DNA from: Bacillota bacterium
GTDB taxonomy: Bacteria > Bacillota_I > Bacilli_A > Izemoplasmatales > Hujiaoplasmataceae
Direction: 5' to 3'
DNA length: 64,000 bases
Assembly: GCA_018818595.1 (NCBI GenBank)
Contig: JAHIRM010000013.1
Location: forward strand, 222,526-286,525
Below, piece after piece: positions 34,149 through 42,924 of this stretch. Positions within the stretch are counted from its first letter, which is position 1, and each line of letters opens with the position of its first letter. Both the position numbers and the translations under genes were made by a program. The notes under the pieces were generated by a model. That model had not been told where the DNA came from and ran no database searches. It worked only from the letters and a program-made list of their open reading frames with translations.

Positions 34149-36341
34149 ATGAAAAAAGCAATGTGTGTAATATTTTGTTTAGCGTTTTTATTTACTTCTT
34201 ATGGTTGCGAATTGCTTAAGGGAAGTTCTGATTTAACTCAATTATCTGCACCAGTTGTGACAAGCGTTGATTCAAGTCAAGTCATACATTGGAATAGCAT
34301 TTCAAATGCCAGTGGATATGTTGTAAGAATTAATACCGTTGAAGGATCAACGACAGAATTATCATACAGTATTTCTTCTTTAATCGATGATTCACAAACG
34401 GTTGTTATTAAAGTCAAAGCAAAAGGAAGTGCACTATACTCTGATTCAGAATGGTCAAGTGAATATACATTTGACTTTGTTAAATCTACGACAATTGATG
34501 AAAATGACTCTCTTAGATTAACTGGAATAGGTCAATCCATTAATGTGGTTGAAGCAGGCTATGTTACATCAATCATTTATGATGCCATTTTTGATAAAGA
34601 AGAATTATCAAATCTTGATTTCAACGAAACAGACCCAGATTCACCAAACATGGGTGGGTATTATTCAGAAACCTCCATTTCTGGATTTAATTCTAAAACG
34701 GAAGTGACATTTGGAATCAATAAAGCTTCAAGTAAAGAAACGAAAAAGAAATTCACAAACAATGGATTTTCTCTTGGCGTTTCAGCAACGTTTGACTATA
34801 AATCTTATTCCAATCAATTCTATTATACAACGTATCAATTTGTATATACCAAAGTACTTTCTTTAGATGAGTATGCGACTAATATGAATAAATATAGTGA
34901 TATGTTATCAGATAACTTTATTGCTACCATTAATGGTTTTAATCCAGATACAGTCACAGAAACGCAATTAAAAAATTTCTTTAAAGTTTATGGGACACAC
35001 ATTATTACTTCAGCGGTTTATGGAGGAAGTACACAAGCTTATTATTCGGTGTTAAATAACTCAGTTAACATTGATGCTTCTTTAAAAGTTGAATTAGAAC
35101 AAACGACAAATAGTGTCATGCAAACAGCTATGACCGGTGGTGTTAGCAGTTTGTCTGCTTCTGTTTCCGAGGAATTAGGAATTAGTAACGAATATTTTGA
35201 AACAACTTTTTATGCTTCATTTAAAGGTGGAAACGTAGTCCCTTGTACCAATGAAGCTGCTTTTGCAGATTCATTAAGTGAATGGACAGAATCTTTTAAT
35301 AACGCAGAAGATAAAGAAGATAAAAGTGTTATTGTAGGAATCTCCGAAGGTGGATTGTATCCAATTTGGGAATTATTACGTGCAGATTATCCTGCTCTTG
35401 CAGAAAAAATGGAAGATGCTTATGCAGATTATTCTGAAAACACATACAATGAATTTATTGATAAATTTGCCTTTACTGGAATTGAAATTTCTACTGCAAG
35501 CGATTTAAGTCTATTAAGAACAAATCCAAGTGGGTCTTTTATTCTTATGAATGATATTGATTTAAATAACTCTTATTTTACGCCAATCGAATCTTTTCAA
35601 GGAACGTTTGATGGAAATGGAAAAACGATAAGTAATTTTCTTATGACGGTACCAGCAGTAGATAATCCAGGAAATTTTGGATTATTTAAGACACTTGGTG
35701 CCAATGCACATGTTTATAATTTAACAATATCTGACGTTTCTATTGTAGGCAATGCTTATCAAGAAGGAACATATAGCTATATTGGTGCTTTAGCAGGAGT
35801 ATCTCTTGGTAAAATTGAGAATGTAACCGTAGTTTCTTCAGATATAGCAGTTAATAGGGGAAAATCTGCCATTGGCGGAATTGTTGGTTCAAATGAAGGA
35901 GAAATCACAGATTCTTATGTATCTGGGCTTTATTTGTTTAATAACGGAGATATTGGAGGCATAGCAGGAATTTCTTCTGGAACCATAAATAATTCCGAAG
36001 TGGATGATTTGGAAATTATCCACTGGGGAAGTAAAATAAATAATTCCAAAAGCATCGGAGGATTAGTGGGATTCAATACAGGAGTTGTCCAAAATTCAGG
36101 TGGAGCAGGGCCAATATCAATGGAATATAAAGGCACAGGAACCGGTGGAATATGGCCTTTTACAATATACATTACTCCTAAATTTGGATTTGTGGTAGGA
36201 AACAACGGAACAACAGGTGTATTAAATTCAGTCTATTTTGATACAAATAGTACAAAAACAAATACAGGTGGATGCAGCACAGATTATTATTTTGCAAAAA
36301 GCAATGGTGCTGCTGGGAAAAATGACGGACAAATTGTCTAG
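34149..36341 (+). CDS. MACPF-domain lipoprotein with Fn3-like and GLUG-like regions
   Basis: A 730-residue surface lipoprotein (signal with YGC lipobox, Cys at residue 20). Residues about 30-115 look like a fibronectin-type fold (APVVTSVDSSQVIHW, NASGYVVRI). Residues about 120-450 form a membrane-attack-complex/perforin domain: the family signature YGTH is at 281-284 (FKVYGTHIITSAVYGGS), preceded by two long amphipathic stretches that would form the pore hairpins. The C-terminal part (about 530-690) holds repeats of the type IGGIVGSNEGEITDSYV, like GLUG adhesin repeats. The likely role is a pore-forming or adhesin-like toxin acting on other cells, inferred from the fold. The RBS is weak (GGGGG is 13 bases away). 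Confidence 0.85.
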   Translation: MKKAMCVIFCLAFLFTSYGCELLKGSSDLTQLSAPVVTSVDSSQVIHWNSISNASGYVVRINTVEGSTTELSYSISSLIDDSQTVVIKVKAKGSALYSDSEWSSEYTFDFVKSTTIDENDSLRLTGIGQSINVVEAGYVTSIIYDAIFDKEELSNLDFNETDPDSPNMGGYYSETSISGFNSKTEVTFGINKASSKETKKKFTNNGFSLGVSATFDYKSYSNQFYYTTYQFVYTKVLSLDEYATNMNKYSDMLSDNFIATINGFNPDTVTETQLKNFFKVYGTHIITSAVYGGSTQAYYSVLNNSVNIDASLKVELEQTTNSVMQTAMTGGVSSLSASVSEELGISNEYFETTFYASFKGGNVVPCTNEAAFADSLSEWTESFNNAEDKEDKSVIVGISEGGLYPIWELLRADYPALAEKMEDAYADYSENTYNEFIDKFAFTGIEISTASDLSLLRTNPSGSFILMNDIDLNNSYFTPIESFQGTFDGNGKTISNFLMTVPAVDNPGNFGLFKTLGANAHVYNLTISDVSIVGNAYQEGTYSYIGALAGVSLGKIENVTVVSSDIAVNRGKSAIGGIVGSNEGEITDSYVSGLYLFNNGDIGGIAGISSGTINNSEVDDLEIIHWGSKINNSKSIGGLVGFNTGVVQNSGGAGPISMEYKGTGTGGIWPFTIYITPKFGFVVGNNGTTGVLNSVYFDTNSTKTNTGGCSTDYYFAKSNGAAGKNDGQIV

Positions 36342-36370
36342 TTTTTGTAAAAAAAGATAAAATAAAAATC

Positions 36371-36405
36371 AACCTCTTCTGTCATTTAGAAAAGAGGTTT
36401 TTTTA
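36371..36405 (+). terminator. intrinsic terminator
   Basis: AACCTCTT/AAGAGGTT stem with a 13-base loop and a T-run after the MACPF gene. The remaining 190 bases before the helicase hold a TATAAT near 36482 and an AT-rich, about 100-base leader. Confidence 0.7.
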
Positions 36406-36592
36406 TCGTCTTTCTTTTTAAAAGATTGTTTCAAAAGAACGTAGCGTAAAGTACATAGTATCTAAAATCACGAAAAAGTGGTATAATGAAACGAGTTTCT
36501 ATAAATAGTAATTATTTTATTGAAATCGAAAATTCGATTATCAATATTTATCGAACTATAAAATTAGATTCAAAGAGGAGTACTATAAATAC

Positions 36593-37867
36593 ATGTCATT
36601 TAAAAAATTAGAAATTATCGAACCAATTCTTAGATCTCTAGAAACAGAGGGCTATGAAGTTCCAACCCCGATTCAATTACAATCTATTCCAGTATTGTTA
36701 TCAGGAAAAGATGTACTAGGTAGTGCACAAACAGGTACAGGAAAAACAGCAGCTTTTGCTATCCCGATTTTACAAAATTTAACGATTGAACAACAAGACG
36801 TTAAAAGTCGTAGAGTAATTAAAGCCTTAATTTCAACACCAACTAGAGAACTTGCCTTACAAATAAAAGAAAGCTTTCAAGTCTATGGAAAACATCTAAA
36901 ATTAAAAACAATCGTTGTTTTTGGTGGAGTTCCACAACGAAGTCAAACTGAAGCCATCAGATCAGGAGTAGATATCTTAGTCGCAACTCCAGGAAGACTA
37001 CTTGATTTAATCAATCAAAAGATTGTTCATTTAGATCAAGTAAAATATTTTGTCTTAGATGAAGCCGATCGAATGCTTGATATGGGCTTTATTCATGATG
37101 TGAAAAAGATTATCGCTTTTATCCCAACCAAAAGACAAACCATGTTGTTTTCGGCTACGATGCCAAAAGAAATATCAAGTCTTGCCTCATCTATTTTAAT
37201 CCATCCCATTAGAATTGCAGTTGTTCCTGTTGAAACAACCATTGATGCGATAGATCAAAGTGTGTACTTTGTCACAAAAAAGAGTAAAACAAAATTATTA
37301 ATCCATCTTTTAAAAAGTAAAGATGTAACATCAGCTTTGGTTTTTTCTAGAACCAAACATGGTGCAAATAAAATTGTGAAAGATTTGCTTTTAGAAAAAG
37401 TGAATGCTGAAGCTATCCATGGTAATAAATCACAAAGCGCAAGACAACAAGCACTTCACTTGTTTAAAACCAATAAAATTCAAGTACTTGTCGCAACCGA
37501 TATTGCCGCAAGAGGTCTTGATATTGAGAAATTGTCGCATGTATTCAATTATGATTTACCTGAAGTTCCTGAAACGTATATTCATCGTATTGGTAGAACC
37601 GGTAGAGCTGGTCTTGAAGGAAAAGCCATTTCTTTCTGTTCTGAAGAAGAACTTCCATTACTTAAAGATATTCAAAGACATATTAAAAAACAACTTCCTG
37701 TTATAAAAGATCACCCTTATATCGTTGTTTTTTCAGACACGCCTTTAAAACAAGTCATAAAAAACGTGCCTCAACATTCACAAATCCCAAAAAATTACTC
37801 GAAACATGATTCTAAAAATCGTCGTTATAAACCAAGTGAAACGTCGAAAAAAAATATCTCAAAATAA
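36593..37867 (+). CDS. DEAD-box ATP-dependent RNA helicase
   Basis: A 424-residue helicase that remodels RNA, probably in ribosome assembly, RNA decay or cold growth. The Q motif (GYEVPTPIQLQSIP), AQTGTGKTAAF, PTRELALQI, TPGRLLDL, VLDEADRMLDMGF, FSATMP, then ARGLDIEKL and HRIGRTGRAG are all intact. The C-terminal tail is short and basic (KHDSKNRRYKPSETSKK), as in RhlE/CshA-like small helicases. A leader of about 100 bases upstream may carry cold-type regulation. The RBS is 12 bases from the ATG, rather far. Confidence 0.93.
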   Translation: MSFKKLEIIEPILRSLETEGYEVPTPIQLQSIPVLLSGKDVLGSAQTGTGKTAAFAIPILQNLTIEQQDVKSRRVIKALISTPTRELALQIKESFQVYGKHLKLKTIVVFGGVPQRSQTEAIRSGVDILVATPGRLLDLINQKIVHLDQVKYFVLDEADRMLDMGFIHDVKKIIAFIPTKRQTMLFSATMPKEISSLASSILIHPIRIAVVPVETTIDAIDQSVYFVTKKSKTKLLIHLLKSKDVTSALVFSRTKHGANKIVKDLLLEKVNAEAIHGNKSQSARQQALHLFKTNKIQVLVATDIAARGLDIEKLSHVFNYDLPEVPETYIHRIGRTGRAGLEGKAISFCSEEELPLLKDIQRHIKKQLPVIKDHPYIVVFSDTPLKQVIKNVPQHSQIPKNYSKHDSKNRRYKPSETSKKNISK

Positions 37868-37880
37868 TCTAAAAATTTAA

Positions 37881-37919
37881 AACAAACAATTTATTAAAAT
37901 AAATGTTTGTTTTTTTTAA
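37881..37919 (+). terminator. intrinsic terminator
   Basis: Stem AACAAACA-A-TTTATT with its complement and T8 after the helicase gene. Confidence 0.75.
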
Positions 37920-38014
37920 TCTATTTTTACTGTCAAAAAATAATTTAGATATTTTTTATTGAATTGAATAAAACTGTGATAAAATAATTACTAGAGTTTA
38001 AAGGAGTGAATGTT

Positions 38015-39628
38015 ATGAGAACTTTTAAAGGCATTGGAGCATCAGAACATGTAGCTGTTGAACAAATATTTTATCTTGAATCACTTGATTTAAGTGTGAT
38101 AGAAAAAAATGATTGTATCCCAGAAGTGGAACTGAAACGATATGATGATGCAAAAAATCAAGCAATCACAGAACTAGAAGTACTATATGAAAAAACGAAA
38201 CTGACAAGTGAAGAAACCGCTCAAGTATTTCTTGCACACCAAATGATGATAGAAGATTATTATTTTGTTCAAGAAGTAAATCAATTACTTGAATCAAATA
38301 AAAACGTTGAATACGCTGTTCAATTAACTGCAAATAAATTCAAAGAGATGTTTGAAGCCATGGACGATGAACTGATGAGAGCAAGAGCTGCAGATGTTCA
38401 AGACATTTCCAATCGACTCCTTCGCATTTTGAAAGGAATCAAAGAAGAAGTTCTTTCACCCAAAGGGAAATTTATACTAATTTGTGAAGATTTACTCCCA
38501 TCTGATATTGTTAAATTTGATCAAAAATCCATCGCTGGATTTGTGACAAAATATGGTTCTAAGAGTTCGCATGCTGCGATACTTGCCAGAACCCTTAATT
38601 TGCCAATAGTAGTTCATTTGGATAAATTATTTGACGAAATTCCTCATGAAGGAATTTTAGCGATAAATGGTGAAACAGGAGAAGTCATTGTTAATCCAGA
38701 TGATTCTATCATTAAAGAATACCGCAGTAAAATGGAAGCACAAGAAAAAATGGATAAAGATTTAAAAAAATATCGAGGACAAAAAGCCATTTCTTCGAAA
38801 GGACATGAAGTAATCGTAGCCGCAAATATCGGAAACGTAAGCGACGCTGATTTAGTTCTTGAAAATGATGGAGATGCAGTTGGGTTATTTCGAAGTGAAT
38901 TTATTTACCTTGAAAGTCATGATTATCCTTCTGAAGAAAAACAATTTCAAATTTACAAAGAAGTCGTCAAAAAACTGGCACCCAGAAATGTGATTATTAG
39001 AACATTAGATATAGGGGCTGATAAAACAGCTGATTATTTCAAATTAGATAAAGAAGAAAATCCAGCACTAGGATATCGAGCGATTCGTATTTGTTTAAAA
39101 GAAAAGGAATTATTTACAACACAATTAAGAGCACTTTTAAGAGCATCTCATTATGGAAATCTATCCATTATGATTCCGATGATTACCCACTTAGAACAAG
39201 TCAAAGAATCAAAAGCCATCTTTGAAGGCTTAAAAAAGGAAATGGATTTAGAAAATATTCCTTACAAAACGGATATTCAATTTGGAATCATGATTGAGAC
39301 ACCTGCAGCAGTGATGATTTCAGATAAGCTTGCAAAACTCGTCGATTTCTTCAGCATTGGGACAAATGATTTAACCCAATACACGTTAGCGGTTGACAGA
39401 ATGAATGCCAAAATTCAAGATTTATTTGATTCAAGACATGAAGCCGTGTTACGAATGATTGCATTAACCGCTAAAAATGCTCATGATGCAGGGATATGGA
39501 TTGGAATTTGTGGAGAATCCGCAAGCGACTTAACGCTCCTTGACTTTTACTTAGAACATCATATCGACGAATTAAGTGTATCTCCTAGCAAAGTATTACG
39601 TTTAAAAAAAGCGATTATTGAAAAATAA
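38015..39628 (+). CDS. ptsI: PTS enzyme I (phosphoenolpyruvate-protein phosphotransferase)
   Basis: A 537-residue cytosolic enzyme that passes phosphate from PEP to HPr, the first step of sugar uptake by the PTS. The phosphorylated His is residue 186 in KSSHAAILAR. The PEP-binding half contains GLFRSEFIYLE, RTLDIGADK, FSIGTNDLTQYTLAVDR and the active Cys in IGICGESASD. It is slightly shorter than the usual 570 residues. The start at 38015 follows GGAGTG; GTG at 38006 is within that site. The phosphate acceptor HPr is encoded 8.8 kb downstream at the end of the PTS operon. Confidence 0.94.
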   Translation: MRTFKGIGASEHVAVEQIFYLESLDLSVIEKNDCIPEVELKRYDDAKNQAITELEVLYEKTKLTSEETAQVFLAHQMMIEDYYFVQEVNQLLESNKNVEYAVQLTANKFKEMFEAMDDELMRARAADVQDISNRLLRILKGIKEEVLSPKGKFILICEDLLPSDIVKFDQKSIAGFVTKYGSKSSHAAILARTLNLPIVVHLDKLFDEIPHEGILAINGETGEVIVNPDDSIIKEYRSKMEAQEKMDKDLKKYRGQKAISSKGHEVIVAANIGNVSDADLVLENDGDAVGLFRSEFIYLESHDYPSEEKQFQIYKEVVKKLAPRNVIIRTLDIGADKTADYFKLDKEENPALGYRAIRICLKEKELFTTQLRALLRASHYGNLSIMIPMITHLEQVKESKAIFEGLKKEMDLENIPYKTDIQFGIMIETPAAVMISDKLAKLVDFFSIGTNDLTQYTLAVDRMNAKIQDLFDSRHEAVLRMIALTAKNAHDAGIWIGICGESASDLTLLDFYLEHHIDELSVSPSKVLRLKKAIIEK

Positions 39629-39670
39629 TCTAAGAAGAATATAGATTTTTAGAAAGAAGGACAAATCAAA

Positions 39671-40159
39671 TTGAAAAATCAAACAAAACAAACTCAAATT
39701 CATATTACAACCCTTCATTTATTACTTTATGTTAAATTTAAACTAAAAGAGTTATTGTTAGTTGAAATTGCCGTATTATCTTTACTTGGGTACTGTTTAT
39801 ATCAAAGCATGATAGAGTATGTCATCATTTTAGCTTTCCTTGCCCTTTTATATATTATGTTTCAAATCATGAAAATTGTTGTACCTATGATTAAACATAG
39901 AAAAGCAGTTCAAAGCGAACCTGTGTTAGAATTTGAATTTTTAGATGATGAAGTCGTTATTCAAAAAGTAAATGAAAAAGCTTCACCTCTTACACTTCCT
40001 TATTCAGAAGTATTACTTTTACTTGAAACAAAAAAATGTTTTTACATTGTTTTGGAACAAAAAATGGGGTTTGTACTTGAAAAAGCGAATTTTGAAAATG
40101 TGACATTAGGCTCATTCAAGATATTCTTAAATGAAAAGAACATTGCGGTTCAAAAATAA
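39671..40159 (+). CDS. YcxB-like membrane protein
   Basis: A 162-residue protein with two adjacent hydrophobic segments (about residues 30-68) and a C-terminal strand-rich domain. That domain (EFEFLDDEVVIQKVNEKASPLTLPYSEVLLLLETKKCFYIVLEQKMGFVLEK) follows the YcxB-like pattern. The function is unknown. The start codon is TTG with GAAGGA upstream. It follows ptsI by 42 bases and probably shares its transcript. Confidence 0.65.
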   Translation: MKNQTKQTQIHITTLHLLLYVKFKLKELLLVEIAVLSLLGYCLYQSMIEYVIILAFLALLYIMFQIMKIVVPMIKHRKAVQSEPVLEFEFLDDEVVIQKVNEKASPLTLPYSEVLLLLETKKCFYIVLEQKMGFVLEKANFENVTLGSFKIFLNEKNIAVQK

Positions 40160-40182
40160 CGAAAACTTAAAATAAATTTTAG

Positions 40183-40217
40183 AAAAAAGGTAGACGAAAC
40201 GTTCGTTTATCTTTTTT
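40183..40217 (+). terminator. intrinsic terminator
   Basis: Stem AAAAAAGGTAGACGAA pairing with TTCGTTTATCTTTTTT through G-T pairs; it ends the ptsI unit. Confidence 0.7.
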
Positions 40218-40566
40218 ATTTTTCGTAAAACAAAGTGTTTCAAAAAATGGTTTATGTTATAATGACCTAAAAGACGTAACGAGTTTAATTGTATAATAAA
40301 TTTAAAAGAAAGGCTCGTTATTTAATCACACATTAAACATATTTATAATCATTTTATTTTTTTTATTTTTTTTTTACTTTTTTTGTTTTTGCAAGAATTT
40401 GACAAAGATTAGCGCCTTAGAAACACGACTATCTCCTCGTGTTTATTAGCAATCCTGCCTAAGATAGCGTTTACATTTTTGTACAAATTTGACAAATTTT
40501 CATTGCAATAATTTGGTCTTTCAATCTATACAGATATAAAATATAATGTAAAGTGAGGTAATAGAA
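40218..40566 (+). other. long structured leader before the PTS operon
   Basis: A stretch of 349 bases without a gene. It holds TATAAT-like -10s near 40257 and 40299, an imperfect TAACGAG/CTCGTTA repeat around the second, a T-rich tract (40350-40390), and two TTTGACAAA copies (from 40398 and 40488). Between those copies is a nested fold: an outer stem CGC-CTTAG (40413-40420) with CTAAG-ATA-GCG (40459-40469), and an inner perfect hairpin AAACACGA (40421-40428) with TCGTGTTT (40437-40444). A last TATAAT is at 40542. I recognise no riboswitch class. Confidence 0.5.
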
Positions 40567-42606
40567 GTGCTCGATTATAAAGATAGTTATATCCTAAATT
40601 TATTAATTACGTCCAATCAAATTTTGAATATTTTGGATATCTCAAAACTATTAGGGATTTCACAAAGAAGTGCATATTATTCCATGACAAGGATTAATGA
40701 TTACTTAGAATCCAGAGGGCTTTCTAAGTTAATCAATAAGAGATCTTTTGGGATCAAAATTGATCCAAAAGTAAAAGAAATCTTACAAAACGATTTATCA
40801 AATTCTTTGGAAGAAATGTATCTTTACACTCAAAAAGAACGAAATGCAATTCAAACATTAATTCTTCTATGTTTTAATGAGTTGATTAACGTCTCTTTTT
40901 TTGAAGCCCTTTTTGCGTTAAGTCGAAATACGATTGTATCCGATTTAAAAGACGTTAAAAAAATGCTTAGTGTTTACAACTTGGCCTTAGAGTATGATTC
41001 AAATTGTGGATATGTGATTGAAGGCAGTGCCTTAAGAAAAAGAAGTGTCATCTTAAACATTATCTCAAAATATGAATACCTTTTAAAAATTAAGTCATAT
41101 AATTTGTTTTCTGAAAAAGACGTCAAATTTGTTTATGATAAATTTACCGATTTAGAAAACATCTTAAACATTCAGTATGTAAATGATACGCTTGTCTATT
41201 TATCCATGCTCATTTCAATCGTAAAACGAAATCAAATCGAAAAAGTGACATTTACCGATATCGATGAAATGATGTTAAAAGATTCAAAAGAATATAAAGC
41301 CGTTGTTCAGGTGTTTAAAGATTTTATCGATGACGATGAAATCTTATATGTTACTCTTCATCTTTTGGGCCTTCGAGTTCAAACACCTACCGAACTAGAA
41401 AATTTTGAAGACGATTATATTAATGAAATTGTAGACTTCATGATTGAAGAATTTTCAAAACTGACACTTATTTACTTTGATAACCAAGATGAATTATTTA
41501 AAAATTTGTATTTGCATATGCGACAAGCTATGTTTCGTTTGAAATATGGAATCATATTTGAAAACGAAGTTAAAGATTCCATCTTCGAAAATTACCCTCA
41601 AATTACTTATGTGACCAATCAAATATGTAATAAATTGGAATCAAAACTGGGATACCCTATAGGAGATGACGATGTTGCATACATTGCCATGCATTTTGGA
41701 GGTCATCTTAACCGGGAAAAACGAGATTTACCAAAATATAAAGTATTACTTGTTTGTTTAAATGGAATCGCAACGAGTAAACTATTGAAAAAAGAATTGG
41801 AATACCTTTTAGGAAACATTGAAATCATTGACGTTGTAAGGCTAGATGAAATTGAACGATACCAAGATGAAGTAGATTATATTATTTCTACTGTTCCCAT
41901 AAAGAATCCAGCACTCATTCACAAATCCTTACAAGTAAACTCTGTATTAAATGAAGTCGATAAAGCTCAAATAATTTCCTTATTTGGTGCTTTTAATCCA
42001 AACTATGGAGAAAACGAAATGTCAAAGATGATCATCGATGACATTAAAGAATATCTTCCAAAAGACAAAATTGAAGAAGTGAGACGAAAAATCCTTTACC
42101 GCATTAGTAAGATTAATGTGGTAAAAGAAGAACATGGAAGGAAAAAAAATATTATGTTAAAAGAACTCATTCGTGAAGATAGAATTATTTTTAAAGACAA
42201 AGTATCTAGTTGGCAAGAAGCACTTTGGGTAAGTGCGAAACCCCTACTTGATGCAGGAGATATTGAAAAAAGATATATTGACAAAGTCATCAGTAACGTT
42301 CATGAACTTGGCCCTTATATCGTGATTGCTCCAAACATTGCAATTTCACATGCAAGACCAGAAAATGGAGTTAAAAACCTTTCCATGTCTATCTTAATCT
42401 TAAAAGAAGCAGTTAATTTTTCAGAAACGTCTGATCGTAATTCAAAAATTATTATTACACTAGCCGCTCCGGATGGAGAAAAACATTTATTAGCTTTACA
42501 ACAACTATCATCATTATTAATGGATTCCATTGATGAATTATTTGCCTCAGAGAATGTGGAACAAGTTTTAAAATTGATTAAGGAATATTCAGAAAAGGAG
42601 ATCTAA
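40567..42606 (+). CDS. PRD-domain transcriptional regulator with EIIB- and EIIA-like domains
   Basis: A 679-residue PTS-controlled activator of the MtlR/UlaR-like class. Order: N-terminal helix-turn-helix domains (LLGISQRSAYYSMTRINDYLE, about 1-130), two PRD domains (about 180-390) with their histidines, a EIIB-like domain with C397 (KVLLVCLNGIATS), and a EIIA domain with phospho-His H595 (IAISHARPENG). It senses the phosphorylation state of the PTS and controls the operon it heads. The EIIA part may also supply the otherwise missing EIIA for the UlaB/UlaA system. The start is GTG with GAGG 8 bases upstream. Confidence 0.88.
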   Translation: MLDYKDSYILNLLITSNQILNILDISKLLGISQRSAYYSMTRINDYLESRGLSKLINKRSFGIKIDPKVKEILQNDLSNSLEEMYLYTQKERNAIQTLILLCFNELINVSFFEALFALSRNTIVSDLKDVKKMLSVYNLALEYDSNCGYVIEGSALRKRSVILNIISKYEYLLKIKSYNLFSEKDVKFVYDKFTDLENILNIQYVNDTLVYLSMLISIVKRNQIEKVTFTDIDEMMLKDSKEYKAVVQVFKDFIDDDEILYVTLHLLGLRVQTPTELENFEDDYINEIVDFMIEEFSKLTLIYFDNQDELFKNLYLHMRQAMFRLKYGIIFENEVKDSIFENYPQITYVTNQICNKLESKLGYPIGDDDVAYIAMHFGGHLNREKRDLPKYKVLLVCLNGIATSKLLKKELEYLLGNIEIIDVVRLDEIERYQDEVDYIISTVPIKNPALIHKSLQVNSVLNEVDKAQIISLFGAFNPNYGENEMSKMIIDDIKEYLPKDKIEEVRRKILYRISKINVVKEEHGRKKNIMLKELIREDRIIFKDKVSSWQEALWVSAKPLLDAGDIEKRYIDKVISNVHELGPYIVIAPNIAISHARPENGVKNLSMSILILKEAVNFSETSDRNSKIIITLAAPDGEKHLLALQQLSSLLMDSIDELFASENVEQVLKLIKEYSEKEI

Positions 42607-42607
42607 A

Positions 42608-42895
42608 ATGAAAAAAATCGCATGTATTTGTGGATCGGGACTTGGAAGTAGTTTACTGGTTGCTATGAATGTAAAATCTGCAATTAAAGAAATGCATTTA
42701 GTAACTGAAATCGACGTTGAACATATGGATTTAGGCTCAGCATGGCCTGGACTTGCAGATGTAATTGTTTGTGGACAAGACTTACAAGACAACTGTAAAA
42801 GATTTGCGGATGTAATACCACTTAACAACATTATGGATAAGAAAGAGTTGAAAGAAAAGTTAACAACTTACTTTTCTTCCAAGGGAATTCTTTAA
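42608..42895 (+). CDS. PTS EIIB component, ascorbate (UlaB/SgaB) family
   Basis: A 95-residue EIIB with the phosphocysteine loop CICGSGLGSSL (Cys 8). It receives phosphate from EIIA and passes it to the sugar bound by EIIC. It starts 1 base after the regulator's stop. The UlaB-family assignment is by loop sequence and by pairing with the UlaA-type EIIC next to it. Substrate: see the EIIC entry. Confidence 0.88.
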   Translation: MKKIACICGSGLGSSLLVAMNVKSAIKEMHLVTEIDVEHMDLGSAWPGLADVIVCGQDLQDNCKRFADVIPLNNIMDKKELKEKLTTYFSSKGIL

Positions 42896-42924
42896 ACATA
42901 AAATAAAAAAATGGAGGAAGAAAT

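Noticed and set aside
35930..36372. Two short minus-strand frames at the end of the MACPF gene
   Set aside because: No ribosome site or recognisable protein; they arise from the repetitive coding sequence and the terminator.
37404..37706. A 100-codon plus-strand frame inside the helicase gene
   Set aside because: It is an out-of-frame shadow of the conserved helicase motifs.
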